Below, piece by piece: positions 15,206 through 24,079 of a DNA stretch of 64,000 nucleotides (the first letter of the stretch is position 1; each line of letters opens with the position of its first letter). The stretch is from Nostoc sp. UHCC 0302 (lineage in GTDB: Bacteria; Cyanobacteriota; Cyanobacteriia; Cyanobacteriales; Nostocaceae), in the NCBI RefSeq assembly GCF_038096175.1, contig NZ_CP151102.1:62001-126000 (forward strand). Direction: 5' to 3'. The position numbers and the translations under genes are program-made. The notes beneath the pieces were generated by a model that was given only the letters and a program-made list of their open reading frames with translations, did no database searches and was not told the origin of the DNA.

Positions 15206-15436
15206 CTAATCAAGTGTTATCTTTTTTTCCAATTCAATCAATAAAGCTGCAATCATTAAAGCTTGGTCTTTTGAATTCAAAGAAGCAAGGATTTTAGCAC
15301 ACTGAGAAAAGGCATCGTGCAACCCTCTATAATATTCTTGAGATTTTCCTTGTGGGATTTGTTGCTGCGCTACTGTTAGAAGTTCGTCTGATACGAATTC
15401 TTTGAGGAGCGAAATCTTTGGATTTTGTTGGCTCAT
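15206..15436 (-). CDS. Small hypothetical helical protein
   Basis: 76 residues, mostly helical by composition (LLKEFVSDELLTVAQQQIPQ ... LMIAALLIELEKKITLD). No motif or family is recognised. It lies between the ATPase gene and the duplicated tail of that gene, on the same strand, with a short hairpin (GAGCGATCGCTTC...GAAGCAATCGCT) just upstream. Confidence 0.5.
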   Translation of the reverse strand: MSQQNPKISLLKEFVSDELLTVAQQQIPQGKSQEYYRGLHDAFSQCAKILASLNSKDQALMIAALLIELEKKITLD

Positions 15437-15509
15437 TTATTTCCTAAACTTAATTTTTGCATTTAACAGAGCGATCGCTTCTAATATTATGAAGCAATCG
15501 CTATTCTCA

Positions 15510-17135
15510 TCAGTTCATATTCCGGAATTTGGCAGCACGTAACGATTGAGTTTTCGCTGTCATTTCAACAGGACTACTTGCCCGTCGTGCGGTAGCCGCC
15601 CAACCCTGCATTCGTTCCACCGCCGCCGCATCCTGAATAGCAAGCGGGGTAATGGTTTGACGGCAGGCTTCTAAATCCCCAAGTGTGATTTGCTGTGGTC
15701 TACCTTCGTCAAACGCCAACAGTGCAGCTTCAGCAGCAAGCGTCTCCAGTTCTGCGCCTGAAAACTTTGCAGTATTGGTGGCGATCGCCTCCAAATACTC
15801 CGATTCAACAGTGATGCCAAAGCGTTGCAGATGAATCCCTAGAATCTGGACTCGTTCCGGTTCTGTCGGCAAATCAACAAAGAACATTTCATCAAAACGT
15901 CCTTTTCTCTTGAGTTCAGGAGGTAGCGCAGATGGGTCATTACAAGTGGCCACAACGAACACACCAGTTGTACATTCAGACATGAACGTGAGGATGTTCC
16001 CCAGGATTCGCTGTGAAACGCCGCTGGTGTCGCCACTTCCAGACAGAGCCTTTTCAAGCTCGTCCATCCAAATTATGCAAGGTGCAATCGCTGAGGCTGT
16101 TTTGAGTGCGCGGCGAACATTCCCCTCAGATTCACCAACTAAAGAACCTAGCATTGAGGCTATATCTAGCTGGAGTAGTGGTAAATTCAGGATATTAGCA
16201 ATATTCTTGGCAACCATTGACTTACCTGTACCTGGAACTCCAGCCAATAGCACACCTTTGGGTTGCGGCAAATGCAGCTCACGCGCCTCAGTTGTGAACA
16301 GCCGCCGCCGTTTTTGTAACCACTCGCGCAGTAAATCCAAACCGCCGAATGGTACGCTGGCAGGTTTACCCAACTCGATACCCATCTGAGCCAATAGTCG
16401 AGTTTTGTACTCGACAGCCTTGGGTATGAAGTCGGCATCAACAACAATGCCATCGTCGGTCAGCTTTTCTTTTACCGTCAGGCGTAAGAAATCACTAATC
16501 TCTTCCAAGGTCAGTCCTAAAGCTGCGCGAGAAAGGGTTTCTTGATCGGAATTGGTTAAATTCAACTTAAAAGGCTCATCAATTTGAGAAGCTAATTCCC
16601 ACAGGTCGTACAAGTAACAATTAATATGCTCTTTTACCTGCTCAACACTGGGGAGAGGCACTTCACAGTAAGGAATTAAGCGTATGAGTGACTCGTGTAG
16701 TTGAATGTTTTGCCCCAGCAGCACAATGCGTTTTCCAGTTGGCTTGAGGCGATGGTAGAGATTTTTTACCTTACTGACAATCTCCCAGGATAACGAAGGC
16801 GAATTCTTACCAATGAACGAGTGAATATCTCCGAGAATAAAGACTCCATCACCACTAAAATTTGCAATGTAATCAAATACATATAACAGCGGGTCAGCGT
16901 GTGGTGGTTTCTTATACTCCGCTACTGGCTTAAACATCAAGCCACCATCCGACGCAATCAAACACTGTTCTAAACTAGAAACACCGAGGTTCCAAAAGAA
17001 CACTGGACTTTTTAACTTGTTGTTAGCTTCAGTAGTTAACCACTGAATAATCGTTGCTTCGTCGGGCGACAGTACATCAAGCGCTGCAATGGGGATTTGT
17101 GAATCAAGCGTGGAGAGTAAATTTGAGAGTTTCAT
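15510..17135 (-). CDS. Ycf46-like AAA+ ATPase
   Basis: 541 residues. The N-terminal ~240 residues are the Ycf46-type helical domain (VFFWNLGVSSLEQCLI, FSGDGVFILGDIHSF). The AAA+ module spans ~255-490: Walker A GVPGTGKS, Walker B CIIWMDELEKAL, sensor 1 VVATCNDPSALPPEL, arginine finger region RKGRFDEMFFVDLP, sensor 2 FSGAELETL. The C-terminal ~50 residues are basic. Ycf46 in cyanobacterial chromosomes is tied to photosynthesis regulation. This copy is instead next to DUF1257/Ycf35-like and DUF2997-like genes in a repeat-rich region, so a partner-remodelling role for those small proteins seems likely. The first gene of the overlap (17132) shares the ATGA junction, so the two are translationally coupled. 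Confidence 0.85.
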   Translation of the reverse strand: MKLSNLLSTLDSQIPIAALDVLSPDEATIIQWLTTEANNKLKSPVFFWNLGVSSLEQCLIASDGGLMFKPVAEYKKPPHADPLLYVFDYIANFSGDGVFILGDIHSFIGKNSPSLSWEIVSKVKNLYHRLKPTGKRIVLLGQNIQLHESLIRLIPYCEVPLPSVEQVKEHINCYLYDLWELASQIDEPFKLNLTNSDQETLSRAALGLTLEEISDFLRLTVKEKLTDDGIVVDADFIPKAVEYKTRLLAQMGIELGKPASVPFGGLDLLREWLQKRRRLFTTEARELHLPQPKGVLLAGVPGTGKSMVAKNIANILNLPLLQLDIASMLGSLVGESEGNVRRALKTASAIAPCIIWMDELEKALSGSGDTSGVSQRILGNILTFMSECTTGVFVVATCNDPSALPPELKRKGRFDEMFFVDLPTEPERVQILGIHLQRFGITVESEYLEAIATNTAKFSGAELETLAAEAALLAFDEGRPQQITLGDLEACRQTITPLAIQDAAAVERMQGWAATARRASSPVEMTAKTQSLRAAKFRNMN

Positions 17136-17386
17136 TGTTTTTCAATCTCATAAGGAACTAGAGAGAGTTCATCGTGAGTATTAACCAGTCTCACGATTAC
17201 CTCATAGACTTCGGCATCGCCGTCAAAAACCTCAGCCATACCATTGCGCTCTGGTTGAGCGATTGCAGTTACAATTGCATTAATCAATACACACAAACCC
17301 TCAGTATTAGCTTTGATGATCACGGGCTGGCGTGGTTTTTGCTGGGCGTATACATGGATAAAAGGGTATTCTTTTGGTAGGTACAT
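17132..17386 (-). CDS. Small hypothetical protein coupled to the AAA+ ATPase
   Basis: 84 residues from the ATG at 17386 (MYLPKEYPFIHVYAQQ). A centre with alternating hydrophobic and polar residues (NTEGLCVLINAIVTAIA) precedes an acidic C-terminus. No family is recognised. Its stop overlaps the start of the ATPase gene by four bases. A longer frame extends upstream, but the Met at 17386 better fits the gene spacing. Confidence 0.55.
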   Translation of the reverse strand: MYLPKEYPFIHVYAQQKPRQPVIIKANTEGLCVLINAIVTAIAQPERNGMAEVFDGDAEVYEVIVRLVNTHDELSLVPYEIEKQ

Positions 17387-17454
17387 AAAATCTCTTATTT
17401 GGGAGAACCACGACAACAAAGCCATTGGCAATAGTCGCAGTTCCCCTTTTCTTA

Positions 17455-17667
17455 TTACTGTCTAAGTCTGGTTTGGCTGCTGTTCGTAGCCCGAAGTTGT
17501 TGGGTTTGGGCTTCGTCTTTATAAATGCGATCGCCTTCGTCCACAACTCCAAGTGCGGATTCAAACGGTTGCGTAGCTGATAAACAACTCACTCCGTCAA
17601 ATCCCTCAGCCTCCACACGAACTTCACCTGTCACTGAATCAAAATGAATCAATATTGAACGTTCCAT
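17455..17667 (-). CDS. DUF2997-like small protein
   Basis: 70 residues: MERSILIHFDSVTGEVRVEA then EGFDGVSCLSATQPFESALG. The short beta hairpin followed by G-x-S/G-C-L and F/E-x-ALG is the pattern of DUF2997 proteins, which in cyanobacteria typically sit next to DUF1257 (Ycf35) genes, exactly as here. The function is unknown. Only 3 bp separate it from the interrupted Ycf35-like gene. Confidence 0.65.
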   Translation of the reverse strand: MERSILIHFDSVTGEVRVEAEGFDGVSCLSATQPFESALGVVDEGDRIYKDEAQTQQLRATNSSQTRLRQ

Positions 17668-18076
17668 GCGTTATCTCCTTGTATATTGCTGTTGTTGCTG
17701 ATGTCCGGCGAAAGTTAGGCGTAGGGTTTGCACAGCCCCGTTGGTTTCTTCAGCGATCGCACAGTCTCCAAATTGCTGCTGAAGCTCGACAGCCTTGGCA
17801 CGAACCATCCGTTGTCCATAAGCCAGCATTAACTTGTTACTAAAGAAGTCTTGCCCTAAACGAGGGTCTGTCTCGTAGGCATCGTGTATCACATCATACA
17901 CATTACTCTCTTGATTCCACTTGAATCCAATGTCTGCACGGGCTTTAATCGTGCGACCAGATACGATAATTTCAGCACTCCTTCCCTGGGAGCTACCGTA
18001 ATAACCTCGCAGTGGTTGTGCTGTTTCATGTACTTGCGGTGCGAGGTTCAAATCCTGTAAAGCTTGTACCAGACAT

Positions 18077-19346
18077 CTTGAGGGGATACGAAATACCCTG
18101 AAATAGATATAGGGCAACGAGTGTAGCAATTTGTGGTAAAACAAAAAGAGCATTCATTCGCAATAAGCTCTATTTAATGATAATATTACCAGAATTCTAC
18201 GAGACACACCTCAAGCGAGAGCTTGGACGTACTGAATACTTATTACTAAAACTCCTTATCTGTTTATTACAATCTATTAAAACTGTTAGCCTTGAGGCGC
18301 TAGCGACTGCTTTACCAATACCAATACTATTTGAAAGTAGAAGGAAAAAACTTCAGCGATTTTTATCTTTAAATTACATCAATGTTGAAGAAATTTGGTT
18401 TCCAATTATCAAAAGCTGGCTAGAAATAAATTTTCCTTTAAATGAAGTTATTTATGTAGTTATAGATCGGACTAATTGGGGATGCATTAATCTATTAATG
18501 ATTAGCGTGGTTTGGGACAAAAGGTCTATCCCAATATATTTTGAGCTATTAGACAAGTTAGGCTCAAGTAATTTTGATGAACAAGAAGCAGTATTTAAAA
18601 AAGCATTACCGATTTTCAAGGATTATAAAATTGTAGTGTTAGGAGACCGAGAATTTTGTTCAATAAAGTTGGCTAACTGGCTCACAGAGCAGAAAGTATA
18701 TTTCTGCTTACGCTTAAAAAAGGACGCATTTATAGAAATAGAACCAGAAATTTGGCTGCAATTAAGAGATTTGGGTTTAGCACCTGGTCTTTCCTTCTTT
18801 TACCAAGGTATTAAATATACGAAATCTCAAGGGTTTGTTAGCTTTAATCTCGCTACTAAATGGAAACGGAAACGTTTTGGAGTTGCGCCGGAAGAGGGCT
18901 GGTTTATTCTGACTAATTTAGATGATTTAGATTCGGCTATTAAGGCTTATAAACAACGTTTTGATATTGAGGAAATGTTTAGAGATTTTAAAAGCGGTGG
19001 TTATAATTTAGAAGATACTAATGTATCAGGTCAAAGGCTAATTTCCCTAATATTATTAATCTCACTTGCATACACGGCTGCAACTATATCTGGTCAAAAA
19101 ATTAAACGCATGGGTGTTCAAAAATATGTAGGCAGAATTAAAGAATCTGGGCGGACAGTTCGCCGTCATAGCAGTTTTTATATTGGATTATATGGGTCTA
19201 ACTGGGTCGATTTCATGGAAAATTCTTATGAATTGGTGGCTGAGTTAATGACACTAGCTCCTAATAAGCGTAAGTATTATCAACAAGGAGAAAGGGCTAT
19301 GAGGCTTATTTTATCTGCATTCTAGCCCTTTTTGTCCCCCCTCAAG
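18077..19346 (+). mobile_element. IS4-family insertion sequence (1270 bp) with 9-bp target duplication
   Basis: Ends are inverted repeats beginning CTTGAGGGG (left CTTGAGGGGATACGAAATA; right end reverse-complement CTTGAGGGGGGACAAAAAG). They are flanked by direct copies of ACCAGACAT at 18068-18076 and 19347-19355. One intact transposase gene fills the element. Confidence 0.92.
18177..19325 (+). CDS. IS4-family transposase
   Basis: 382 residues of DDE transposase. VIYVVIDRTNWG (residues ~99-110) carries the first Asp, KIVVLGDREFCS (~155-166) the second, and the Y-x(2)-R-x(3)-E-x(6)-K signature is YKQRFDIEEMFRDFKS (~260-275), typical of IS4. All catalytic residues are visible and the frame is uninterrupted, so the element could still be active. 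Confidence 0.92.
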   Translation: MIILPEFYETHLKRELGRTEYLLLKLLICLLQSIKTVSLEALATALPIPILFESRRKKLQRFLSLNYINVEEIWFPIIKSWLEINFPLNEVIYVVIDRTNWGCINLLMISVVWDKRSIPIYFELLDKLGSSNFDEQEAVFKKALPIFKDYKIVVLGDREFCSIKLANWLTEQKVYFCLRLKKDAFIEIEPEIWLQLRDLGLAPGLSFFYQGIKYTKSQGFVSFNLATKWKRKRFGVAPEEGWFILTNLDDLDSAIKAYKQRFDIEEMFRDFKSGGYNLEDTNVSGQRLISLILLISLAYTAATISGQKIKRMGVQKYVGRIKESGRTVRRHSSFYIGLYGSNWVDFMENSYELVAELMTLAPNKRKYYQQGERAMRLILSAF

Positions 19347-19400
19347 ACCAGACATTCACGGTTAGCAAGCTTAGTTTTAACGGTTGCAAAGTGTGACATT

Positions 19401-19841
19401 TTATTTTCTAGTATGTTGTTGAGTTTGTAGGCTGACTCGAACAGTAGTAACAGAACCATTTGTCACGGTTTCTACTATTTCACCTCCAAATTGCGTAGCT
19501 ACTAATGGTAGATACAAATTGATGTAATGTTGTCGCAATTTTGAGATAAACTGTGTGCCTAAGCCAACACCTGAAAAGGCTTGTCCATTGTGTCGGTCGT
19601 AATCAGAAATTAAACATTCATAATCTGTACCGTTGAACCAAAATCCTAAATCATTGCTGACACGACTAATCTGCTCACGAGGTACAACTATGTGAGCAAC
19701 TTCCTCTCTTTTGTCTCCTCGCCAACCATACAAATTAACTGGAGAAGAGTGGATTTGGGGATAAAAGCCCAAGTGTCGAAGGGCTTCAACTAAACAGGAT
19801 TGGTCTTTAAACTGGACTGCAATTTTAGAAAAATGTGACAT
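19401..19841 (-). CDS. DUF1257/Ycf35-like protein (intact paralogue)
   Basis: 146 residues from MSHFSKIAVQFKDQSCLVEA, the classic N-terminus of DUF1257 proteins; a longer upstream frame lacks support. The body (HLGFYPQIHSSPVNLYGWRG, FWFNGTDYECLISDYDRHNG) parallels the interrupted neighbour. The role is unknown. It starts the small-protein run that leads into the ATPase gene and probably shares a transcript with it, unless the IS4 insertion downstream blocks read-through. Confidence 0.8.
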   Translation of the reverse strand: MSHFSKIAVQFKDQSCLVEALRHLGFYPQIHSSPVNLYGWRGDKREEVAHIVVPREQISRVSNDLGFWFNGTDYECLISDYDRHNGQAFSGVGLGTQFISKLRQHYINLYLPLVATQFGGEIVETVTNGSVTTVRVSLQTQQHTRK

Positions 19842-19955
19842 GGAATTTTGCTCATAATAGTAAAAGTGCGATATTCTTTTTGAAGTGAATATGGCACTTT
19901 TAATCATCAAATTCATTAGTCTTGAGCGAATACACTCTCGCCCAAGACTATTTTT

Positions 19956-21029
19956 TTACCGGAACTTGAACGACATGACGGTAGCTTTTGACAAGCCTAC
20001 GTCGCCAGTTGCTAACTGTTGGAGATTACGTTGTTCATCTAACAACTTGGTGCGGATAGAATCCATCTTCTGCTGCAACTGACTGCGCGTATCTGAACCT
20101 AGATTCTTGGACTCAATCGCCGGATCATTCACAATTGAATCCAAGTGCGCCATCATCGCCTCCAAGCTGCTGCCAGCAAGAGGATCAGCGTTTGCCAGTA
20201 ACACCTGAACCTTCATCAGATGCCGTTGCATTTTTTTCTTAAAGAGAACCGGTTTCCTTCCTGGTTCCCAATCAGCCAACTCTTCGAGTAATTGAGCAGC
20301 AAGTTGTTCACCACCAGCGAGGGCTGATTCACGTAACCGCTGCTCTAGATTTTGGTCATACTGTTGGATGAACTTGGTAATCTGGTCTAGACATTCGGCT
20401 TGCTGCTGGTTCAGTTGCTCAGACAGTGCTGGGATAATCACTGGACGACCTATGATTACTTGTAAGTAGTCTTCAAGGTCAGTCAGAGTAGGGAAGGCTC
20501 GAAGCAAGTTGGCTTTTACTGATTCTTGCTTGGACTGCGGTAATTCCCAAGTGTTAAGTGAGAGGAACTGGTCAATCCGCTCTTGATAATCGAGAAGTCC
20601 TGCTTCGTAATCAACTTTTAATTGATTACGCAGTCCAGGGGCGATATTATCTCTGATATTAAGAAGTTGACTCCAAACAAGTGGAGCTAAATCAATTGGG
20701 CAAACCCAATCACCAGTATCAGATGACATCCACTCCTGCACAGAAGCAATCTCTTGTCTGAGTTGGGCGGCGGCTTCGTCCAACTTCTTGAATACCTTGA
20801 TACCTCTGAGCCCAACTTCGGAATTCGTTACTTTCACAAGGTCTGATTCAATTTCAGAGACTTCACCTTTTAAGACATCAGCCCATTTAGGTGCAGCAGA
20901 TTTTGTACTTTTCTTTAACTGAATCCGAAACCGAATACGGGTTTTATTCAACTGCGAGAAATTATGACGTTCAACCACTGCATCAGTTAGAAAGTTTGAA
21001 GTAGCAGCGTGATCAATTGCTTGTACCAT
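19956..21029 (-). CDS. Hypothetical coiled-coil protein next to the Ycf35/Ycf46 group
   Basis: 357 residues, strongly helical with heptad-like stretches (LDEAAAQLRQEIASVQEW, LNQQQAECLDQITKFIQQ, RSQLQQKMDSIRTKLLDE). The first 35 residues (LNKTRIRFRIQLKKSTKSA) are basic. A segment TSDTGDWVCPIDL lies mid-protein. I do not recognise the family. By position it is the long, filament- or substrate-like partner of the AAA+/DUF1257/DUF2997 set, which resembles other AAA-plus-helical-partner modules; that is inference only. Confidence 0.6.
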   Translation of the reverse strand: MVQAIDHAATSNFLTDAVVERHNFSQLNKTRIRFRIQLKKSTKSAAPKWADVLKGEVSEIESDLVKVTNSEVGLRGIKVFKKLDEAAAQLRQEIASVQEWMSSDTGDWVCPIDLAPLVWSQLLNIRDNIAPGLRNQLKVDYEAGLLDYQERIDQFLSLNTWELPQSKQESVKANLLRAFPTLTDLEDYLQVIIGRPVIIPALSEQLNQQQAECLDQITKFIQQYDQNLEQRLRESALAGGEQLAAQLLEELADWEPGRKPVLFKKKMQRHLMKVQVLLANADPLAGSSLEAMMAHLDSIVNDPAIESKNLGSDTRSQLQQKMDSIRTKLLDEQRNLQQLATGDVGLSKATVMSFKFR

Positions 21030-21102
21030 TTCTGTTAATTCTCCAATTATTACTTTTCACTTCTTGTGTAGCGAAGCTCTCTTGCAAAGCCATAGTTGGA
21101 AG

Positions 21103-21291
21103 CTAGACCACAACCCAATAAGTTCCTGATTTCCGAACCATATAGGATGTACGATTGATAGTTGCAGTTCCTAACTCTTGACTATCTTTTAGCCGATGAA
21201 TGTTTTTGATAGTTCGGTAAACTATCTTTGTAGACCCATTGTTTTGTAACTTAATGGGTCGTTTGACAACAGGTGGTTTATAAATTGACAT
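21103..21291 (-). CDS. Small hypothetical protein
   Basis: 62 residues, basic and beta-rich (KIVYRTIKNIHRLKDSQELG ... SYMVRKSGTYWVVV). No family is recognised. It lies 73 bp upstream of the coiled-coil gene on the same strand. Confidence 0.5.
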   Translation of the reverse strand: MSIYKPPVVKRPIKLQNNGSTKIVYRTIKNIHRLKDSQELGTATINRTSYMVRKSGTYWVVV

Positions 21292-21303
21292 GACTTTAAA
21301 AGA

Positions 21304-21332
21304 AGAATTCAGGAGTCAGAAGTCAGAATAAA
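21304..21332. repeat. Heptamer repeat run (STRR-like)
   Basis: GAATTCA-GGAGTCA-GAAGTCA-GAATAAA, the same heptamer words as at 10110 and 6880. Confidence 0.6.
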
Positions 21333-21420
21333 CTGAATTCTAGGTCACAAATAAGTCAACAGATTTCATCAAAATTCAGAAATAATTAAAATAGCTTGAA
21401 ATGCTTTTCTTAACTAAATT

Positions 21421-21451
21421 CTGAATTCTGTATTCTGAATTCTGTATTCTG
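21421..21451. repeat. Tandem heptanucleotide repeat (STRR)
   Basis: CTGAATT and CTGTATT alternate twice each with strict 7-bp periodicity, followed by CTG. This is the form of short tandemly repeated sequences described from heterocystous cyanobacteria. It overlaps only the gap before the small gene ending at 21454. Confidence 0.75.
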
Positions 21452-21453
21452 TT

Positions 21454-21723
21454 TCAAAATAATTGAAGTTGTTCAGAGTTATCTCCAGGCGCAGAAGTCG
21501 AGGCAGACATCCCTACTACTTCTTGACAACGGATTGCTAATTTAGTCCGATTTAAAACTATATCTGATTTCTTTTTGTGTCCTGGGGTAGGTAAATGACC
21601 AAAGACATATCGAGGATTAGTACTAGTACCTGATTGACGCAAATACTGATATAACCCTCCATCAATTTGGTAAACCTTTGATGGATTTAATAGCCTTGGC
21701 TCGTAAACAGGATTAAGTTCCAT
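21454..21723 (-). CDS. Small hypothetical protein
   Basis: 89 residues (VYEPRLLNPSKVYQIDGGLY, YVFGHLPTPGHKKKSDIVLN). No family is recognised. It belongs to the minus-strand run of small genes between 21 and 25 kb, all separated by short gaps. Confidence 0.5.
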   Translation of the reverse strand: MELNPVYEPRLLNPSKVYQIDGGLYQYLRQSGTSTNPRYVFGHLPTPGHKKKSDIVLNRTKLAIRCQEVVGMSASTSAPGDNSEQLQLF

Positions 21724-21811
21724 TTTCGTTCTCCTGATTTAGTAAATACTTTCAATCTCTAAGCAGCGTAGCGATTGCCCAGAAATACTTTCAACAATTG
21801 CGCTCTCTTGT

Positions 21812-22108
21812 TTAGTTGTAAACCTTAAGTGATGGAGCTTTCCGTTTCAAATTCCCGTTACCATCGTCACCGTTAGTTGTGATTGTCGGCTGCTGAGAGC
21901 ATTCGGATTTCTTGCACTGGTATTGCCAATGATTGATTTGTGTTTTCTGCCGATGTTCTACAAGAACAATAATATTTTTGTATTTGGGGTCTTTTCCACT
22001 TATTAAATAAGCGTCGCCAAGTGCATAAAATCCTGTAGCTACATAATGGCGTTTATCTAACCCCATCAGTGCATTCCAAGCTGATTCGTGTTGTTGTACT
22101 TTACTCAT
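21812..22108 (-). CDS. Small hypothetical protein
   Basis: 98 residues from MSKVQQHESAWNALMGLDKR; a Met three codons earlier is possible. A beta-rich middle (HYVATGFYALGDAYLISGKD) is followed by a basic tail with a CKKSEC pair. Function unknown. Confidence 0.45.
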   Translation of the reverse strand: MSKVQQHESAWNALMGLDKRHYVATGFYALGDAYLISGKDPKYKNIIVLVEHRQKTQINHWQYQCKKSECSQQPTITTNGDDGNGNLKRKAPSLKVYN

Positions 22109-22220
22109 TTGCAGCAATTGTTGTAGAGTGTGCTATAGTTTATTGCTACCATTTGGTAATTATGTGGGAACTTTATAGAGATTTCAGTTCCCACTTTTTG
22201 ACAAATATGAGCAACTCTTG

Positions 22221-22619
22221 TTAAGCAGTAAGTCTTTTTTTCCTTGGCTCGGATAATCTGGATGTGCCGTTAGGTGAGCGAGGGGTCAGAGAGATAGGCG
22301 CAGGAATTGTACCAAATGGAGTACGGATTTCCAAATCCGTATTCAACTCTTCTTGAAGAACCGCTAGCCGTTGCAAGTGTAAATCAATTTCAGCTAGGAT
22401 TTGGGCTTCTTTTTCTTGCTCTGCTAGGAGATGAATTTGTGTTTCCAGTAAATTTAGTGCTTGACCAGTAGTTTCATTGACTAATACTGTATAGTACCAA
22501 CCTTGACGATTCTTTTGAGTCGAATAATTGATACCAATAATTTTTCCCTGTTGGGTACGCTGACCTATAGTAAAAAGAGGTTGAGATAGAGAGCGTGTCA
22601 GTGTGATTGTGGCTTGCAT
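22221..22619 (-). CDS. Hypothetical protein with N-terminal beta domain and helix
   Basis: 132 residues. The first ~60 (LFTIGQRTQQGKIIGINYST ... GWYYTVLVNETTG) look like a small SH3-like beta barrel similar in style to the DUF1392-type protein at 59467. A helix (LLAEQEKEAQILAEIDLHLQ) and a basic Pro/Arg-rich tail follow. Such short barrels are common in Nostoc plasmid genes of unknown role. Confidence 0.5.
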   Translation of the reverse strand: MQATITLTRSLSQPLFTIGQRTQQGKIIGINYSTQKNRQGWYYTVLVNETTGQALNLLETQIHLLAEQEKEAQILAEIDLHLQRLAVLQEELNTDLEIRTPFGTIPAPISLTPRSPNGTSRLSEPRKKRLTA

Positions 22620-22663
22620 TTTTGTTACCTTTTGATTAATTAGTGGTTGAAAGTGACAGAGGA

Positions 22664-22936
22664 TTACAGATAGAAATGCTCGAAGATTTGATGAAGTTTT
22701 GCTTTCTCTTCATCTGGTAAAGCGTTAAAATCAAACTCTGATGAATCCCAAACTTCATCAAGACTCGTGGACTCGTCAACAATGTCTGCAATTAATCGTG
22801 TCTTGTCGTCATAGTTCCAACCGTTAGCCAAAAGCCACGGCAAAACTCCCTCAGATTTCAACAGCTTGGATAAGTCAAATGAGTCAGAAAACTGTTGTAA
22901 GTTTTCGACAGTTGGATGAACAATTGTTGTTGTCAT
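22664..22936 (-). CDS. Small acidic hypothetical protein
   Basis: 90 residues, acidic (DIVDESTSLDEVWDSSEFDF). No recognised motif. A ribosome site is not obvious. Confidence 0.45.
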   Translation of the reverse strand: MTTTIVHPTVENLQQFSDSFDLSKLLKSEGVLPWLLANGWNYDDKTRLIADIVDESTSLDEVWDSSEFDFNALPDEEKAKLHQIFEHFYL

Positions 22937-23121
22937 TAGATTATTTTGGGTAATGAATACACAGCACAGTAAGCTGTAGATAAGGTTTGAGCAACTGATA
23001 GTAAAATTTGTTACAAACCCTATTTATAACTAACTGATGAATTCATACTTAAGACATAACTTTAAATAGGTTCTCAAGTAATCTGCAATAATCGGTTCTT
23101 AAGCAGTATTTTTCACCCAAG

Positions 23122-23147
23122 TAGGCGGATTTTTTCCGCCTATTTTT
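23122..23147 (+). terminator. Rho-independent-type hairpin
   Basis: TAGGCGGA pairs with TCCGCCTA around TTTTT and is followed by TTTTT on the plus strand. It lies just after the end of the minus-strand gene 23163-23717. Confidence 0.55.
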
Positions 23148-23162
23148 ATTAAGATTTTCTGC

Positions 23163-23717
23163 TTAAAACACCATTTCATTCGCAGCTTTCGTAACAGCTA
23201 AAGCCTGTTTACTTATTTCTCGCCAATCCGTTTGCTCGTTGTAGTTAGCCATGATTAGCTCAGACCCTACCCACACGCGACAGAACAACACAGTTCCCTT
23301 ATCCCCTGCCTGCGGTTGAATTGTCACTGGGGAATAAAGCTGTTGTGGAGTCAACAAGGCAACGGCTGCTAATATGCTTTTTGAAAAGTGCGTATCATAG
23401 CCGCTTTCTAAGATGTAGAGTTTGTCTGCTTGAATTGAAATCAACAATTTGCACTTTTCTTCCCCATTCCTGTCGCTCTTATCAAATTTCAGTTCTCGCA
23501 GATATCCAGTTAAAGCAGTTTGGGTAATCGCAACTGGTTCATTATTCGATAGCACATACCACAACGATTTGTTATGACGATTGCAGTAGATTTTGCAACT
23601 GCCAGCATCAGAGTGCAATCCCAGTTTCGGTTTATTGATTGAAGCGACCAACTGCTTGAGTAATTCTTCTTGGCGCATCAAGAGGGCAAATAATTCTGAT
23701 GTTTCTTGAGGAGTCAT
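23163..23717 (-). CDS. Hypothetical plasmid protein with single-stranded-DNA-protein-like middle
   Basis: 184 residues. A helical N-terminus (SELFALLMRQEELLKQLVAS) is followed by a beta-rich region (KIYCNRHNKSLWYVLSNNEP, CKLLISIQADKLYILESGYD) and a C-terminal helix. No sure family assignment; the beta region could be an OB- or SH3-type fold. It starts the run of small genes read leftwards. Confidence 0.5.
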   Translation of the reverse strand: MTPQETSELFALLMRQEELLKQLVASINKPKLGLHSDAGSCKIYCNRHNKSLWYVLSNNEPVAITQTALTGYLRELKFDKSDRNGEEKCKLLISIQADKLYILESGYDTHFSKSILAAVALLTPQQLYSPVTIQPQAGDKGTVLFCRVWVGSELIMANYNEQTDWREISKQALAVTKAANEMVF

Positions 23718-23936
23718 GTGTTTAATACCAATACATTTTCATCGATGCTTGGCGCAGCCTTATTAGAGTTATTGTTTTTAAATGTGTTTGTATATCCTGC
23801 CCTTAGTATTTTGTGACTTAGAAAAAGCTGTATTATTTATTACGCTTAACAGTGCTACATCGCAGTTTATTCTGTCTAATGGAATATTGGTTAACTGCAT
23901 AATTGCTTTACAGTAACAGTGCAAGAAAGTTAAACA

Positions 23937-23967
23937 AGCCCCATCTCGCTCTTTAGATGAGGCTTTT
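23937..23967 (+). terminator. Terminator-like hairpin
   Basis: AGCCCCATCT pairs with AGATGAGGCT (one mismatch) and is followed by TTT. Its partner gene is unclear because the neighbours are read on the other strand. Confidence 0.45.
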
Positions 23968-24079
23968 ACTAATATCTAGATTGAATGCGTAAAATGCCGT
24001 TGCATATATGATGCGTATCAGTATTTGTAAAGATATTTATCTGATACTATTCAAACATTACCATATCCTGTTAACACTA

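Larger units (their letters stand above)
17671..19399 (-). pseudogene. DUF1257/Ycf35-like gene split by an IS4 element
   Basis: The 5' end (MSHFATVKTKLANRECLVQA) starts at 19399 and runs to the transposon at 19346; the rest continues from 18076 to the stop at 17671. Removing 18077-19346 and one copy of the 9-bp target duplication ACCAGACAT restores a continuous 149-residue Ycf35-like protein (CLVQALQDLNLAPQVHE ... LTFAGHQQQQQYTRR). DUF1257 proteins are small cyanobacterial and plastid proteins of unknown biochemical role. An intact paralogue (19401-19841) lies directly upstream, which may have let this copy be lost without harm. Confidence 0.9.
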
